Source of the DNA: Anagrus nilaparvatae
Taxonomy: Eukaryota; Arthropoda; Insecta; Hymenoptera; Mymaridae
Direction: 5' to 3'
DNA length: 64,000 bases
NCBI GenBank assembly: GCA_022575985.1
Contig: JAKSXM010000272.1
Location: 26,615,501-26,679,500, forward strand
The notes under the pieces were generated by a model, which saw only the letters and a list, made by a program, of their open reading frames with translations, was not told the DNA's origin and did no database searches. A program made the translations under genes and the position numbers. Positions 10,801 to 45,681 of this stretch are shown piece by piece (the first letter of the stretch is position 1; each line of letters starts with the position of its first letter).

Positions 10801-12105
10801 TGATTTCGAAACAAATCAGTTTTAGTCCATAAATTATAAATAACAGTGTAAAAATTAACAGAAAAGTACCGAAATTCTTATAACCTTAACATAAAATAAA
10901 AGTTCTTTAAATTTGTAAATATTTAATTCATCACGAATGAATTTTATATTAGCGAACCCTTTTATTTAAATAATTAAACGAAAAAAACGTATTAAATATT
11001 TAAATATTTTTTTGGTTTTAACGCTTTAGTGATTTTCAATGTTTAAAATTTTCAATAGTACATAGCACTTGGCCAACAAAATTTTTACGCATTTTCTCTT
11101 GTATTTCATCTTTTATATTTCCTACACACACATGTTTCTTACATATACAGTTATGTGGTTAACAAAAAAAAAATTTTTTACTAAATTTAGGATTATATTT
11201 ATTTTTTATACTTTTATCCTCATGCATACGTAATTTAACTATATGCACCAAAAATATAAAATGTTTTGGGTAGATATACACCGAATATACATAAAACTTT
11301 TGGCATAAATTCTAATTTACAATAGTGCGTGAATATATTACATGTATTATCTGTAGAAAATTTTTTTTATTTCTTTATATATGCTAGTATATTCGAGATA
11401 AAAACGTACTAATGATAATAATAATTAAAAATTTTTTTATTCTTTTCTTCGCATACGTATACATTTTATTTTTAAAAAAAAACGATAATCTATGTAATAT
11501 TCTATAATAATTTAATTACACTGTAATTTAATTTATTGTATTTTTTAGATTATTTATTATAAACAATTAAATTGTAAAATTAGTTATGCTTTTTATTATT
11601 AAAATTATTTAAATTATTTAAATTTGTTTTGGTTATGTACACACGCACAAAAAATTATATTTGAAATTAATTGGATACACACGTTTGAGTTGTTAGGCTT
11701 AAAATTTTAAGTTAAATTCAAAAATTAAATCTAGTAAAAAAAATAACGCTTTGGGAATCTGTGGCGATTTCTGGCAAAAATAGTTTTGGATTTTTCGGAA
11801 ATTTTTAAAAGTCCCCTTTTTAGATAAATATTAAATAATTTCTGAAACGCACACTGAAAATCTTTTTTGATTTCTGATCACTTGGCTCTAAATCCTTATA
11901 TTGCTTCAATACGATGTTTTCTGTAAACCGAAATTGATTTTCAAAAAATTTTTTGAGTTAAAATTACAAAAATAATATAAGTAAAAACTAATGATTATTT
12001 ATTAACAGTAACCACGAAAGTACCATTTCTTGGCCGCTGAGCGACCATGAAATTCGGTTTTAAAAAAAATTTATAACCAGTTTGTGTAACTACACAACCA
12101 ACGAG
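7866..12105. other. Long non-coding AT-rich interval
   Basis: No coding exon can be supported. The contents are A/T runs and TATATA microsatellites (near 9845-10080). The stretch 8710-8815 resembles an arm of the 38540-38885 foldback. A more complex stretch lies at 10180-10470 and is not recognised. Upstream exons of the dipeptidyl peptidase could in principle hide here, but I could not identify one. Confidence 0.35.
8710..8815. repeat. Solo arm of the GATC(G/C)(T/C)TGATTC foldback family
   Basis: Contains TTTTTTAGATCGCTGATTCTG, AAATTGAAGTT.TG.TCGTGC and AAATTAGCAAAAAA. These match the left arm of the element at 38540-38625 in order and spacing. It is a dispersed repeat fragment. Confidence 0.5.
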
Positions 12106-12410
12106 CATGGAACATGTTCACTCATAACAGTAATAAATCCAAAAACCGAAATTACAATAAATCCTGAAATATAAATTATGCTAAGTCCATAAACTTAAAG
12201 TATTCTAAGTTTTTGTTGTTATCAAGGCCTGACTCCCACTTCAAATTATTCTAAGTCCCTAAATCGAAAATTTCTAACTCCATTTCACCCCCCCCCCCTA
12301 AAAGCGTCACTTTTTAACCCCCCCCCCCCTAAAAGCGTCAATTTTTCACCCCCCCCCCCCCTACCGAGCCAAACTTTTTCAAATACCCCATCCAATGAAC
12401 ATGTTCCATG
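12106..12410. repeat. MITE-like element with CATGGAACATGTTCA terminal inverted repeats
   Basis: The left end at 12106-12120 is CATGGAACATGTTCA and the right end at 12396-12410 is its exact reverse complement. The interior holds a poly-C minisatellite at 12283-12363. Related copies occur at 43526-43674 and, more degenerate, at 33887-34146. No transposase is encoded, so it would be non-autonomous. Confidence 0.6.
12283..12363. repeat. C-tract minisatellite (three units of ~30 bp)
   Basis: Three units each combine a run of about 9-13 C with CTAAAAGCGTCA and TTTTTAAC or TTTTTCAC, the last running into CTACCGAGCC. It lies inside the inverted-repeat element at 12106-12410. C-runs of similar length occur near 18711 and as G-runs near 515 and 33958. 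Confidence 0.65.
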
Positions 12411-13990
12411 TTAATAAACAAATAGTTAATAATTTTTGTTTGTACAACCTTTCAGATTTCCATTAATTTTTTTGAAAATTTTCTTGAAAAAGGGGACCTA
12501 AATAAAATTTCCCGTATCCGATAATCAAGTCAGAATCTCCGGAGACTTAAAATCGGGTCCTCACAATGTTGTTGCTTTTATAGGATTCTATTTGTATAAT
12601 TTATTCTTTCTGGTAACAAAAAGAATTCTATAAATTTCAAGCAAATCTTAATATACTTTAACATTTTGTTTAAAATTTCAAGTACAGCAGTTTAAACGTG
12701 TAAATAAAATAAAATGAAATAAAAAAAACTTGAAAAAAATTTTATAAAACTAAGATATAAATTATACTTAAAATTATATGCTAAATTAGCATGCAATATT
12801 TTAGAAATTAAAATAAGGGGAAATAGCGTGACTTTAATTTTACTCATTTTTAGTACAAACTAATTTTAATTTTTATATTTTTTATCATTAAAATTTATCT
12901 TATTTATATTTTTTGTCTAATTTTGATTTCTAAGAAAATTTTAATTAAAAGAAACTTATACGTTTTTTAGTAAAGTAACTTTGTAAAACAGTAATAATCA
13001 CCTGAAGATTTTCTAGTACTGGCTGTAAAAGATCAAAAAAAAAGAAAAAAAAAAGAAATAAAACTTTTTAAGACATTGAATGACGCTCATCTTAGATTTT
13101 TTTTAATGACCTACTTAAAATGCTTTGTGTTCTTTTTTTTAAACCTTTAAAAAAATACATGAAAAAAAAAGTGATATAAAAAAGTACTGGATGATTATTA
13201 AATGAAATCCTAGCTTAGTTTTTTTCTTAAAAGTTAAAAGATTACACAGTACTTGAACCTTCTTAAAAGAAATTATGTAACTAAATTTTTAAAGGGAGTC
13301 AAAAAGCTTTGTAAATGTTTATCTTGTGTGAATTAAATTTTTGCATCATAAAATTGTAATGTAAAATTTTCAAATATTATTTACAAAAAAAAATAAGGTT
13401 ACGAGGTTTCCAGAAAAAAAAAAATAAAGTCGGACTCAGATTTATTTACTTTTATTAAATTTTCCTAAAAATTGTGCGCATTTAATTTTATATTAAATTT
13501 TATGTTCCTTTTGATAATAATTCGCAAATATAATATAATTTGATGAATCAAATACTTAAATAAGGAAATATTTCAAAAATTAAAAAATGTTTTTATCCAG
13601 ATATGATAATTAATAATCTTGTTTTTACATCAAATTAATGTTTTTTCTTGAAATTTTTAAATATAAAAAAATATTTAGAAGTCATGAGAAAAGGTGTTTA
13701 CACTTATTATTTAATGTATTGCGTTTTAAATACTATTGAATTCGCAAATTAAAATAGAATTTTTTGCACAAATATTTGGATTCAGGACAATTTTATATTT
13801 TTCTGGCTTTAAATCGTTTAAATGCTATTTCTACGTCAGTGCTTTCTTTTTTTTGGACCAAATATTATTCCTGATTCATCTCAAAATTGAACAAAAGACA
13901 AATTTAACTTAACAACATTGTTAAAAAATCCACTGTTTTGCATTTACATGATCGATAAACACTTATATTTTAATATATATAATATATATA
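12411..13990. other. Non-coding AT-rich interval
   Basis: No exon or recognisable element is supported. Long A and T runs make all reading frames short. Confidence 0.35.
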
Positions 13991-14368
13991 TGGGTGCTTT
14001 TCACGAGACTGTATATTTTTCTATCACTTACAAAACAGTCCTTATTATCTTTTTTTTTCAATTTTTTTTTTTATTTTTATGTATTTCAAGGTCCAAATAC
14101 TTAAAATTTTCAAATGGTACTGCCACAAATGTAAAAATAAGTTCTACGTGTTTTTCTTATGGGATTTTTTATTTATGCGGACGTTTTTGACATTTTGAGA
14201 CTAATATTTAAATATCTCTTGATAGAAGCCACCAAAAATTTTATCATACTTTGGGTACCTTATTTTTTCATAAAAGCACGTTACTGAACAAGATACATTA
14301 AGTAAAATATCGCATCGAATATAATTGAGGGGAGATACTATGAATACTGTTCCTGTGAAAAGCACCCA
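13991..14368. repeat. TA-flanked MITE with TGGGTGCTTTTCAC ends
   Basis: The left end TGGGTGCTTTTCACGAGACTG (13991 on) is mirrored by CTGTGAAAAGCACCCA at 14353-14368. Outside both ends the sequence is TA-rich (ATATA / TATAT), compatible with a TA target duplication as in Tc1/mariner-type elements. Small frames inside are not convincing as transposase. Confidence 0.6.
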
Positions 14369-17300
14369 TATATAATACAAGACAGTAAAAAAAGAAAAAT
14401 AAAGTTCATATTTCTAAAACGTGTGAATAAAAAAGAAACTTTGCAAGTAATTCTTATAACAGAATTTGCCAAGTTTTGCTTTATAAGCATGTCATCGGAC
14501 ATAAGGGAATTGGACAACGCTTTCAAGCTTTTTACATTTATGTACAGAAAAAAAAATAAGGAAAAAAATTGGCTACTTTATTTTTGCAAAAAATACAAAA
14601 AAAAAAAAAAACTTTTTACAAAATTTCATATATAATAAAATACAAAAATTTTGTATGTGTTATTTCATGTTATATTTTTTCTTCTATAAACTGTAACACT
14701 CAAGGAACCAAAATTTATCTTTACAATTTTATGTGCAAATATTTTTGTTTGCTTTTTATATAAAAAATGTACTTATTTTTCAATAATAAACTTAAGTTTT
14801 TATTTTATATATATAATATTGACAGATTTAGAACTTAAAAATATAATACTCAAGGTGTTTCTAGGAAAAAAACTTTTTTATTTTATGTGTTTGTACAACA
14901 TAAAATAAAAAAATTCAATTTACTTATGTATACCTCAGTCAAATATTGATATGGACAGAAAATTACACTCGTACTAACAAATAAGTAATGAAAAAAAATT
15001 CCATTTTCTTAATTCAAAAAACTTTTTTGCGATAATCAAACATTTTTTAAAAGCTTTATGTTGGTATGTCAAATTTTTAAACTATAAGTAATAATATTTG
15101 AATCTAAATTTAATTGAATCTTATTAAAGCACTTAATATAAAGATTTTTTTGTCCCCGATAAAATTGGCTGAAATGAAAATTCCTATCGTCCTAAAAAAA
15201 TATTCTTATTGAAAAATTACTAAAAAAAGATCACTAGAAAATTGGGTTTTATAAATTATAATCGATTAGTATTTCGAACATTATTTCAGTTCTAAACTCT
15301 AAAATTGAAATACATATAAATACCAGAATTACACAAGCAAATATCTGTCAATATTTTCAGTTCAGAAAATCCGTATTTCAGCTAATGCATTTTGCTTCAT
15401 ATATAAAAATTTTTATTTCTAGCTTATAATGCCTGCAAATGATAATTGCATTTTTCAATAAACTGCCCTTTTGTATTAAACTGAATTATTCAATAAAACA
15501 AACAACTGAATTATTTTTCTATAAATTTTCAATAAATAATAAGCATTACAGTATTAGGGTACAGAAATATATTTTTATTTAGGTTTATCCGTTATTATCT
15601 TTTTACATGAATACACACACACAAAAGTATTTTATATTTAGTCATATACAATTATTGTATATATAATATAGCTTTATACTAACAAAATTGTCTTTTCAAT
15701 ATATATATATAAGTATAGATATGATATTATATATATAGGAAAATCTTTTGATCGTCTTAGAAGGATATTTATAATATCAGAAGTTCGAGATCATCCCTTT
15801 AAAGTTTTGTGATAAAACTTGAAAATTATTTGAAAAGTTTTCTTTTAAGAATAACTATAAACATATCAAAAATATATTATTATTATACTTTTAATTTACT
15901 TACAAATATATTTATATATATATGGATTATTTCGTGCTAATGGATACAATTTGAATTTTCTGAAAAAATACTTGTTAACAAATACATAAATTTTAAAAAT
16001 TTTCTAATATTTTTTATTATTTTAATTCACTAAAAAACAAATTTATATTTATCAATTGATTTATACAGAAATTTATTAAAATTTAAAAAGAAAAGTATAA
16101 TTTCCAGTCGTTAAATCTCAAAATATTATTTTAAAACAGTTTTTTTATCACTTACATCTCTTACATTCCAACCACCCATAAAATAACCCATATACATCAT
16201 GAATTATGAACATTGAATATTAGACTTCATGGCTTTTTTTTGAAACTTATTTATTTGCATATATTTGTTACTAACTTTATGTTTGTGTGTACATAGAAAA
16301 ATATTAACGTTCAAAAAATACAATCTATATATAATATAAAGTTTTTGAAGAAGAGCACTTATAACGTTATATATATATAATAAAGAACTATGATTTATAC
16401 ATTTTTTTATTATACGTACTACATATATATATATACTTTATATAATCCTTTTTAAAATTCAAGTAATATATTATATAGCTATTGTGTGCTGTTTTCTTTA
16501 ATACTTTTTTTTTTGTAAAATTAAAATTGATTTATTCAATTTTTAAGGTAAACAAAGTTTAATTCATTGTTTATGAATAATAAATTGGGGGATGAAATTT
16601 AATAAATAAAAAATGAGGAAAAAATAGGGTTGTGTGAAAATTTTGCATTTTTTGTAAATTCAGTTATAAAATTTTAATTTATGTATTCTAGCCATCATTG
16701 ATTTAATTAATTTTGGTATAGTAATTATTAAAATTCTGTTTACTCTTGGTTTACTATTTTGTAATATACTAATAATTAAATTTTTCGCTCATTTGTATTT
16801 TTAAATATGAATAATCTATTCGATATATTGAGCTAACAATTTTGGTTATTTCGCCTCTGGCTAAATATAATAACCAAACAAATAAAATTTCTGGTAAAAT
16901 CCATTGCTCAATATGCTCTATGTGTAAACATGAAAATCAAGAAATTTTATTTTTATGATCAACGTAACCAAATTAAATACGATATTTTTTTTATTCTTAA
17001 CCAGTAAATTGGTTTTTTTACAGCTGAAAGTAATGGTCACGTAACAGTGTTTCGCGTAATTGTATTAGGCTCGATATTAGGTTTGAGATAATACAAGTTA
17101 CAAGATCAGAATCATACTAATTTTCTTGTTTCCAAAAATTTGCTAATAATTTACTACTTTTTTCACACATAAGAGTCAAAAACACTGTTATTAGCAATGC
17201 CAATAAACCTGGTAAGCTATAAATATACTTTTCTGCTGGTAGATTTAACCTTTACCGATCCGAATATACATTAATATGAAATATTTATCATTTTGAAGAA

Positions 17301-17995
17301 TTTCAATCAATAAAATTTCTAAATAATGGTGAATTTTTTGATCTTCTGAGTAAAAATAAAATATATACGAATTCATATTTATTAATAATTCATATTTATT
17401 AAAATCAATAAAAAAAATTAACTAGTAATGTGCTAGTGTTTCTACGAAATACTAAAAAAAAAAAGGATAACGAATAATCTATACTTTTCACATATATTTT
17501 AGAAAATTTTGTTTACCAATGTTAGCTTCGTGATAAATAAAAAAAAAAGTTATAAGAGATAATAAAGAATGTTAGGCACATAAGAAAGAAGAAAAAAACT
17601 AGCACGCTGATTGCTAAGCTTTTGTATTTAATATGTCCTACGGGGCATACGTGATTTTTAAACTTAAAGAAAGCTTTAACTATGCTTTAGAATTATATAT
17701 GTTTATATATATATGTAGTATGTGTAATACATATATATATATGAAAAAAGCTTGGTAAAAAAATAAGAATTAGAAAAATCTTTTTTTTTAACCCCTTGTT
17801 TTATTCTCTCTTGTCTCATTTTCACATAAGTACTTTCTAAAAATTTAAGTATGTCGTTACAGACAAAGTATAATTTATTTTAATTTGTAACCCTTTTAAT
17901 TTTTTGAAAAAAGTACTCTTAATATATTAAAAAAAAAGGATATATTTAATTTTTCTTATGCACAGACAATTAATATTTTTAATTTTTATTTTTAG
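14369..17995. other. Non-coding AT-rich interval upstream of the DPP exons
   Basis: Apart from the repeat motif at 16820-16862 and TATATA microsatellites (near 15660-15740, 16360-16440 and 17695-17745), nothing is recognised. It is most likely intron of the dipeptidyl peptidase gene, because the exon at 17996 begins with the last base of a split codon and so needs an upstream exon. Confidence 0.4.
16820..16862 (-). repeat. Short repeated motif, copy 2 (TTCGCCTCTGG on plus)
   Basis: Matches 6393-6432 over more than 35 positions: TTGAGCTAACAATT, spacer, GGTTATTTCGCCTCTGGC. Copy 1 lies in the 3' part of a Penelope-like element, so this is probably a Penelope remnant. Confidence 0.5.
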
Positions 17996-40034
<22,039 letters not shown>

Positions 40035-43000
40035 TTATAATATTAAATTTTTTTTGGTTGTGGGTGTGGGTGTGTCTGTGTGTGTACATAAGTCTGTAAA
40101 GTTTACATTGTAAATAATAAATAATGTAAAATTTTATCATTAATTATCTGTAATACAGATAACAAAAAAAACAGAGCATTTTCAAAAAAAAATATTTTTT
40201 TAATTTAAAAAATATTGTAAGTGAATGGATGGAAGTGAGAATTGTTGTGGAATGAGAATGTGAAAAAAATATGTATTATTACTTATTTTATAATTTTTTC
40301 ACTTTTTAATGAAAAATATCACTTTCAAATCGTTACTTCTAATTAATTAATATTATTATGTCGTTTTTTTATTTTTTTTATAATTATTGTTGTAATTGAT
40401 TGTTCGTCAGGTTGATTTGCTTGAATGAAAAATATGCTTAAGGACGTTTCTACACCAGCACATAATCATGTTTTATGATAATCATGTCTGTTCTATCAGA
40501 AATTATTATAATAAAAGATGATTATTTGCTGGTATAGAAAGGGCCTAAATTTTACTTGATAATTCCAGTAATTTTTTTGAAAAATGAAAGCAAATATTCA
40601 AGTTCCTTAAGCAAAATTTAAGCGGATTGAGCTGACATAAAACTTTGTAATATTTTATGCAATTATTATCGTACACTGTTAAAAAGATTAAAGGGTTATT
40701 TTAGAAAAATATTATAAATTTACAGAAAAAATTTTTACTAGATTTGCTTAAATTAGTAAATTGAAAGTAATATTTTCGTAAAATTACAGTTCTTTCGTAA
40801 GAAACCACCAGGTATTTTTAACGATGTGTCGATTATCTTCTGCGAGTTATTTGATGAAAAAGCTTAGGTTCTCGATTTTCGAGTCAAAATATTTTCCAAA
40901 ATATAATATCCCCAAGACTTTAGCTCATTTAATAACTTCTAAGTACTGACTTTAATTACATGGGCTCTTATGGAGCGAATGTACTAATCAGGATGTCATT
41001 TTTACGTACTTGAAGTTAATATTTTAAAATAAAATCTTTATTAGCTAAAATTTTGGAATTTTAATTTATTGGTAAATATTTTGACCCAATAACCGAAGCC
41101 TTTTTTAAAAACTCACAGTCTAACATGCATAAAAATTTTGTTTATTAAAAATAATTTTATTCAAAATAGAATACTTATAAAAGCAAATATTTATAAAAGT
41201 TAAATGTTTGTAAATATATTTCTGTATAAATAAAAAATATTTCAAATTTTTTTTTTTTAATTTTACAAAATAAACCCATATTAATTAAGCCTTTATATAA
41301 ATAAAAAAATTGATAATTAATATTTTTGGTACATAATTAACAAGTTCTAATTAATAATTAAAGGGATCTAATGTTAAAACAGTTAATAAATTTTTGATTA
41401 AAATCAAATTATTAACCAAAGTACACTGAAAAATATCCACTAGTGACGAGAGGAATTTGAAATCACTTGTGACAAGAAGATTTTTTTGGTGTAATTCAGT
41501 TCTGGTTAGGCGCCAAAATAAAAAAATATGCCGATTTAAAAAAAAATGATGTCGATAACTTTTTAATTATCGAGAAAAGTTTGGAAAATTTCGATAAACC
41601 TAACTTTTTTTTGGTATTATAGAAATATCGATGAAATATTTTTTTTACCCATTAACACAAACCCAATCAACACATTCAAGCTATTTGAATATTATTAATG
41701 AAATAATTAATGTTTTGGGCTTAAAATGTCACCCTATACGTAATTTGGGTTGTTCTTTTCATTACTGAAGTTCGTTTTCACGTACAACCCCTAGAAAAAG
41801 TGATATCCCCTAAATATGAGGAAAATTTTATATTTTTTATAGACGTTACAATTGACTCTATGCACACAAAAAACATTTCAAAGCATAAAAAACTTAATAT
41901 GGGACAATACATGAGAAATTTTTATGTGTGCACAGAATCAATACAAATAACGTTTACAAATTATTTAAAATTTACCCTATATTTATAGGGGATATGTTCT
42001 CTACGACTTGTGCGTAAAAATAGGACTTCAGAAATGAAAAGGGCAGCCCCAATTATCAACTGGGCAACATTTTTACACCAAAATATTGATTTTTTCATTT
42101 TACTATGGGTTCATATAGTGTAAAATTGGCAATTTTGACCTTAAAAAATTGATAATACTGTTCTAATATGTAGTATCCCGTTAGAAAAATCTTTTGATTT
42201 AAAAAAAAAAAAATTGTTGACCAAAACAAAATCTAAAGCAAATAAAATAATATTATACAACAAATTTTTTAAATAAAAAATGTAGAAGCAAAATTTTAAT
42301 TTTTTATCAATAATAATTATCACATTTAAAATTTTATAATAAAATAACGTAATCACATAAAATTATAGGTTTTTAAGGCTTAATTAAATATTTTAAATTT
42401 GTGCCACATAAATATTTAAATTAGAAACACTGTTTATTGATACAAAAAATAAATATAAAATTATGTATTAATTAACAGAGCATTCTGAGAGAATATTTTT
42501 AAGTGAAAATTAAAAAATCCAAACAAATTAGAGTCATATTTGGTTAGTCTTATTTAAAGGAAATGAAACAATTCCATTCTGGTTTTAAATGAAATTTTAC
42601 TTTAACAAAACTGAATTTTTTAATTTTCACAAAAGGAAAATTGACAGTAAAGAGACATGTCTAAAAAGTATTCGAAATTTATTAATAAATCAATTTCTAT
42701 AAAAAAAAAATACATGTGTGATACCTGTTTTATATAGAAACAAAAAAAATGTAAATAGAAAAAAAAATATTAATTGAAAATACAAAATAAGACCATAAAA
42801 GTTTTTTAAATTTTGTTAGAATTGAAATTTTATTAAAAAAATTATGATCGTTAAAAAATTTTAATATATTATTACAGGTCTATTATACAAACTGTATGTA
42901 AATAAATATAAATACATATTTATTAATTAATAAATCTATGATTTATAAAAAAAAATGAAGCCCTGTAAAAAGTCTGTTTAAACATGCAGATTTTTTTTAC

Positions 43001-43525
43001 ATTAAAGAAAAAAAAAATTACATAAAATAAAAAAAAAGCTTATGTATAACCCTTTATCAATTATTTGTTAAATATAAAATAAATAAAAGCTCTATGTTTT
43101 AATAGATAACTGTACATTATTTATTTACCTTAATAATTATTTACCTAATTTTTTTATTATTATTATTATTTTTCTTTAACTCAATATATAAACACAGTCA
43201 AATTGTAAGCAAACTATAATTTTCAAGCTATTTACTAAAATTTAAATAAACCAGTTTTGCAATTATGCAATTTCAAAAAATTTGGATATTGAATTATTGA
43301 TCATTCTATTTTTATTTTTTCTTTTTTAATTTCTTTTTGATTAAATTTAATATGTTGATGATACCGAATTAAATATTTTACCTTTTAAACTAATTTTTTT
43401 TAGTCTTATACAAAATTATTGAAAAAGTATATAAATTTGTTCAACCACCTATGAATTTTCAGTTTCCTTGTACCTATAAGAATTAAAAAAAAAATTTTTA
43501 TATGAAAATTAAGCATTCAAGTTAA
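40035..43525. other. DPP 3' flank and non-coding interval
   Basis: A GTGTGTG-rich 3' region (40058-40086) and several AATAAA-like signals after the stop (for example near 40110) probably form the DPP 3' UTR. A hairpin MITE lies at 40441-40550. The rest is AT-rich and no exon is supported. Confidence 0.4.
40441..40550. repeat. Small hairpin MITE (~105 bp)
   Basis: GGACGTTTCTACACCAGCA.ATAATCATG on the left pairs with GATGATTATTTGCTGGTATAGAAAGGGCC on the right with a few mismatches. No coding content. Confidence 0.55.
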
Positions 43526-43674
43526 CATGGAACGTGTTCATGAAGGAAAGTTTTCAATACCACTGTAAAAAAACTCATAAAATAATGATTATGTATGCAA
43601 ATATAAATTAACGATTTTTAAACATAAAATTTGAAATTATTCCCTTGTATAATTTAAAAATGAACATGTTCCAT
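43526..43674. repeat. MITE-like element with CATGGAACGTGTTCA ends, 149 bp
   Basis: The left end CATGGAACGTGTTCATG and right end TGAACATGTTCCAT are inverted with one difference. It is a short member of the family at 12106-12410 and ends about 36 bp beyond the POLR1H stop codon. TTAA precedes the left end. Confidence 0.55.
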
Positions 43675-43710
43675 ACAAAAAGTGGATTTAAGTAAACTTA
43701 ATATTTTTTC

Positions 43711-44133
43711 TTACTTGCACTTTGTACATGTATAAAATATTGTTTGACCTTCATCAGCAGACCTTAGTTGTAATGTAGTATATGACATTGAGTCATTTTT
43801 ACATTGCGGACAATGTCTTTCTACAACTGGCCCTTCTGCTTCATCTTCATCTTCATCTGCTTGATTTACAGATTTATAAGTTTGTTCATTATTAAAGCTT
43901 ATTTTATGAGACATTCGTAAATCACCAAATACTAGAATAAATTTAAAGTTACATTTTTAAAATGTTCAAAATATATAATTTGTTTTTAATCATTTAATAC
44001 CTTCTGGTCCCCAATTTCTAGAACAAGCATAACATTTAACACCACCAGTTTCTCGAAGAAATGGTAATATTGATCCACAATCTGGACAAAAGCTTGGAAT
44101 TGTCGTAAAAGCACATTTATCCAATGAACTCAT
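43711..44133 (-). CDS. POLR1H: RNA polymerase I subunit RPA12 (POLR1H / RpI12)
   Basis: A small subunit of nucleolar RNA polymerase I that stimulates intrinsic transcript cleavage and termination. Exons (minus): 44001-44133 and 43711-43931, 117 aa, close to the usual 120-126. The N-terminal zinc ribbon shows CPDCG and CYACSRNWGPE (residues about 16-44). After an acidic linker (DEDEDEAEGP), the C-terminal TFIIS-like ribbon shows HCPQCKND, then RSADEGQT with the acidic DE pair of the catalytic hairpin, and TCTKCK at the C-terminus. The ATG at 44133 starts MSSLDKCAF. The intron is 69 bp. It is divergently arranged with CAMLG, with 340 bp between start codons, so a shared promoter is likely. The two zinc ribbons plus the RSADEGQT motif make the assignment firm. 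Confidence 0.93.
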
Positions 44134-44473
44134 TTTAATTGATTCTTAAAAAAAATTTATTTAAAAAATATTATTGAATAAACCAAAAGGCAGAACAGGT
44201 TTAAATGCTTTTGTTTTTTTTGTAACCAATTTTGCAGAAGTAAAATAAAACCATGCGTGATTGCGAGCACCGGGTATTTTAGGTAAGGTTGGTAACATTT
44301 ATCCAACCTAACCTATCCTGTAATGAAATGATGCAAAATATAATGTGGCAATAAATTTATAAATATTGATGTCTAGTTGTACAAATAATTTGAATAATTT
44401 TTTTAAAGTGTTTAAATCATCTGATTATTTTTCTTAAAAAACTTTAAAATATATTTTTTTTAAATAATAATCC
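44134..44473. promoter_or_regulatory. Bidirectional promoter region of POLR1H and CAMLG
   Basis: The 340 bp between two divergent start codons. It contains GCGTGATTGCGAGCACCGGG, unusually GC-rich here, and an inverted repeat TAGGTAAGGTTGG, loop, CCAACCTAACCTA (44280-44329). Shared control of the two genes is inferred from spacing. Confidence 0.5.
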
Positions 44474-45462
44474 ATGGCTGATGCTGCTGCAAAAAGAGAA
44501 GCTAGAAGAAGAAGAATCCTTGAAAATTCAGATTCTCGACTTCAAAAAATAACAGGCAGATTAAAAGAATCTCATGAAGGTATTAAAAAATTTAGTTAAG
44601 CAATCAAACAAGCATAAGCTATTTTAATCTAAATTAGTTTTTGATTTGAACAATCTGTTTAATATTTTAGATACTCACAATAACAGTTCGCCTTATTTTT
44701 GTCAAGAAACTATGAGTCCTATAAATAATGAAAGTAATGAATCAAAGACATTATTAGAAGAAAAGCGTAAAGATTTTTTAGAGAGAAGTAATTAAATAAT
44801 TAATATTAAAAATTTAATGTTTTAAATGACTAATAAATATTTCAATAAATTATTAGATAATATTGCTGATATATTAGATTTTGAAATTGTAAAAGATAAT
44901 AATGAAAAATACGATGCTTTTGAAAGTTTGCCTGTTCACATTTCTCAAAAGAAAGATCATGATGTAATTGATGAAACTACTCCAATTTTAATTAATACAA
45001 ATAATCAAAAAGTACAAAGTGATAATACACAAAATTTAGTATTATCCGTTCTAATACTAAGTCCTGTTTCTTACATTTTACTTGCAGTTATAGTTCACTT
45101 ATTATTTGTAACAAATTTCAGCTCATCATTAAATATGGTAAGTTTTTTTTATTATCGTATTTCAAAAGCAATAAATTTAATAAAAATAATTATTTTAGGG
45201 AATCATAGTTCCATATTTAATATTAGCATTCACAAAAATGTACATTAACTGTACTAGCGAAGAAAATAAAGGAAGTAGTTTATTAATAACTGCTTTAATA
45301 CTTTGTAATGTTAAACCAGAAATTGTATATACTTTAAAAAAATTGATAATGTTAACAAGTGAATTTACTCATGATTTGGCGTTATATTTAACATGTTTTG
45401 TCTTATTAAATTGCTTAACGTTAATTATTTCAGAAAATTTTTTATATGCACAATTACATTAA
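44474..45462 (+). CDS. CAMLG: Calcium signal-modulating cyclophilin ligand (CAML/GET2-like)
   Basis: The ER membrane receptor subunit that, with WRB/GET1, takes tail-anchored proteins from TRC40/GET3. Exons: 44474-44579, 44671-44787, 44857-45137 and 45199-45462; 255 aa with consistent phases. The N-terminus has the Arg-rich GET3-binding motif KREARRRRILENSDSRLQKITG (residues 7-28), characteristic of CAML/GET2. A polar linker follows, then three hydrophobic segments near the C-terminus (about 135-159, 167-185 and 230-250). Intron 2 is only 69 bp and skips an in-frame TAA that ends the unspliced frame. AATAAA lies at about 45474, soon after the stop. Assignment rests on the basic N-terminal motif and the three-TM C-terminus. 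Confidence 0.85.
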
Positions 45463-45681
45463 GAAAAAAAATTTAATAAATGTTTTTATTTTGAGTATAA
45501 ATTTATTTACTTAAGTTTTAAAAAATTTCATTTATTATAAAAATAGCAATTGTTATTTATAAGTATAATTAAAAATGAATTACTTATTAATAAAAAAAAC
45601 TAAAAAAAGATTTATTACAAAAATGTACACACAATTATTTTACAATCGTTAATTTCAATTATAAATATTTTCTTTCAATTC

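Noticed and set aside
13918..14763. Several 60-90 codon frames
   Set aside because: Hydrophobic/Lys-rich translations of AT-rich MITE and poly-T sequence with no domain or splice support.
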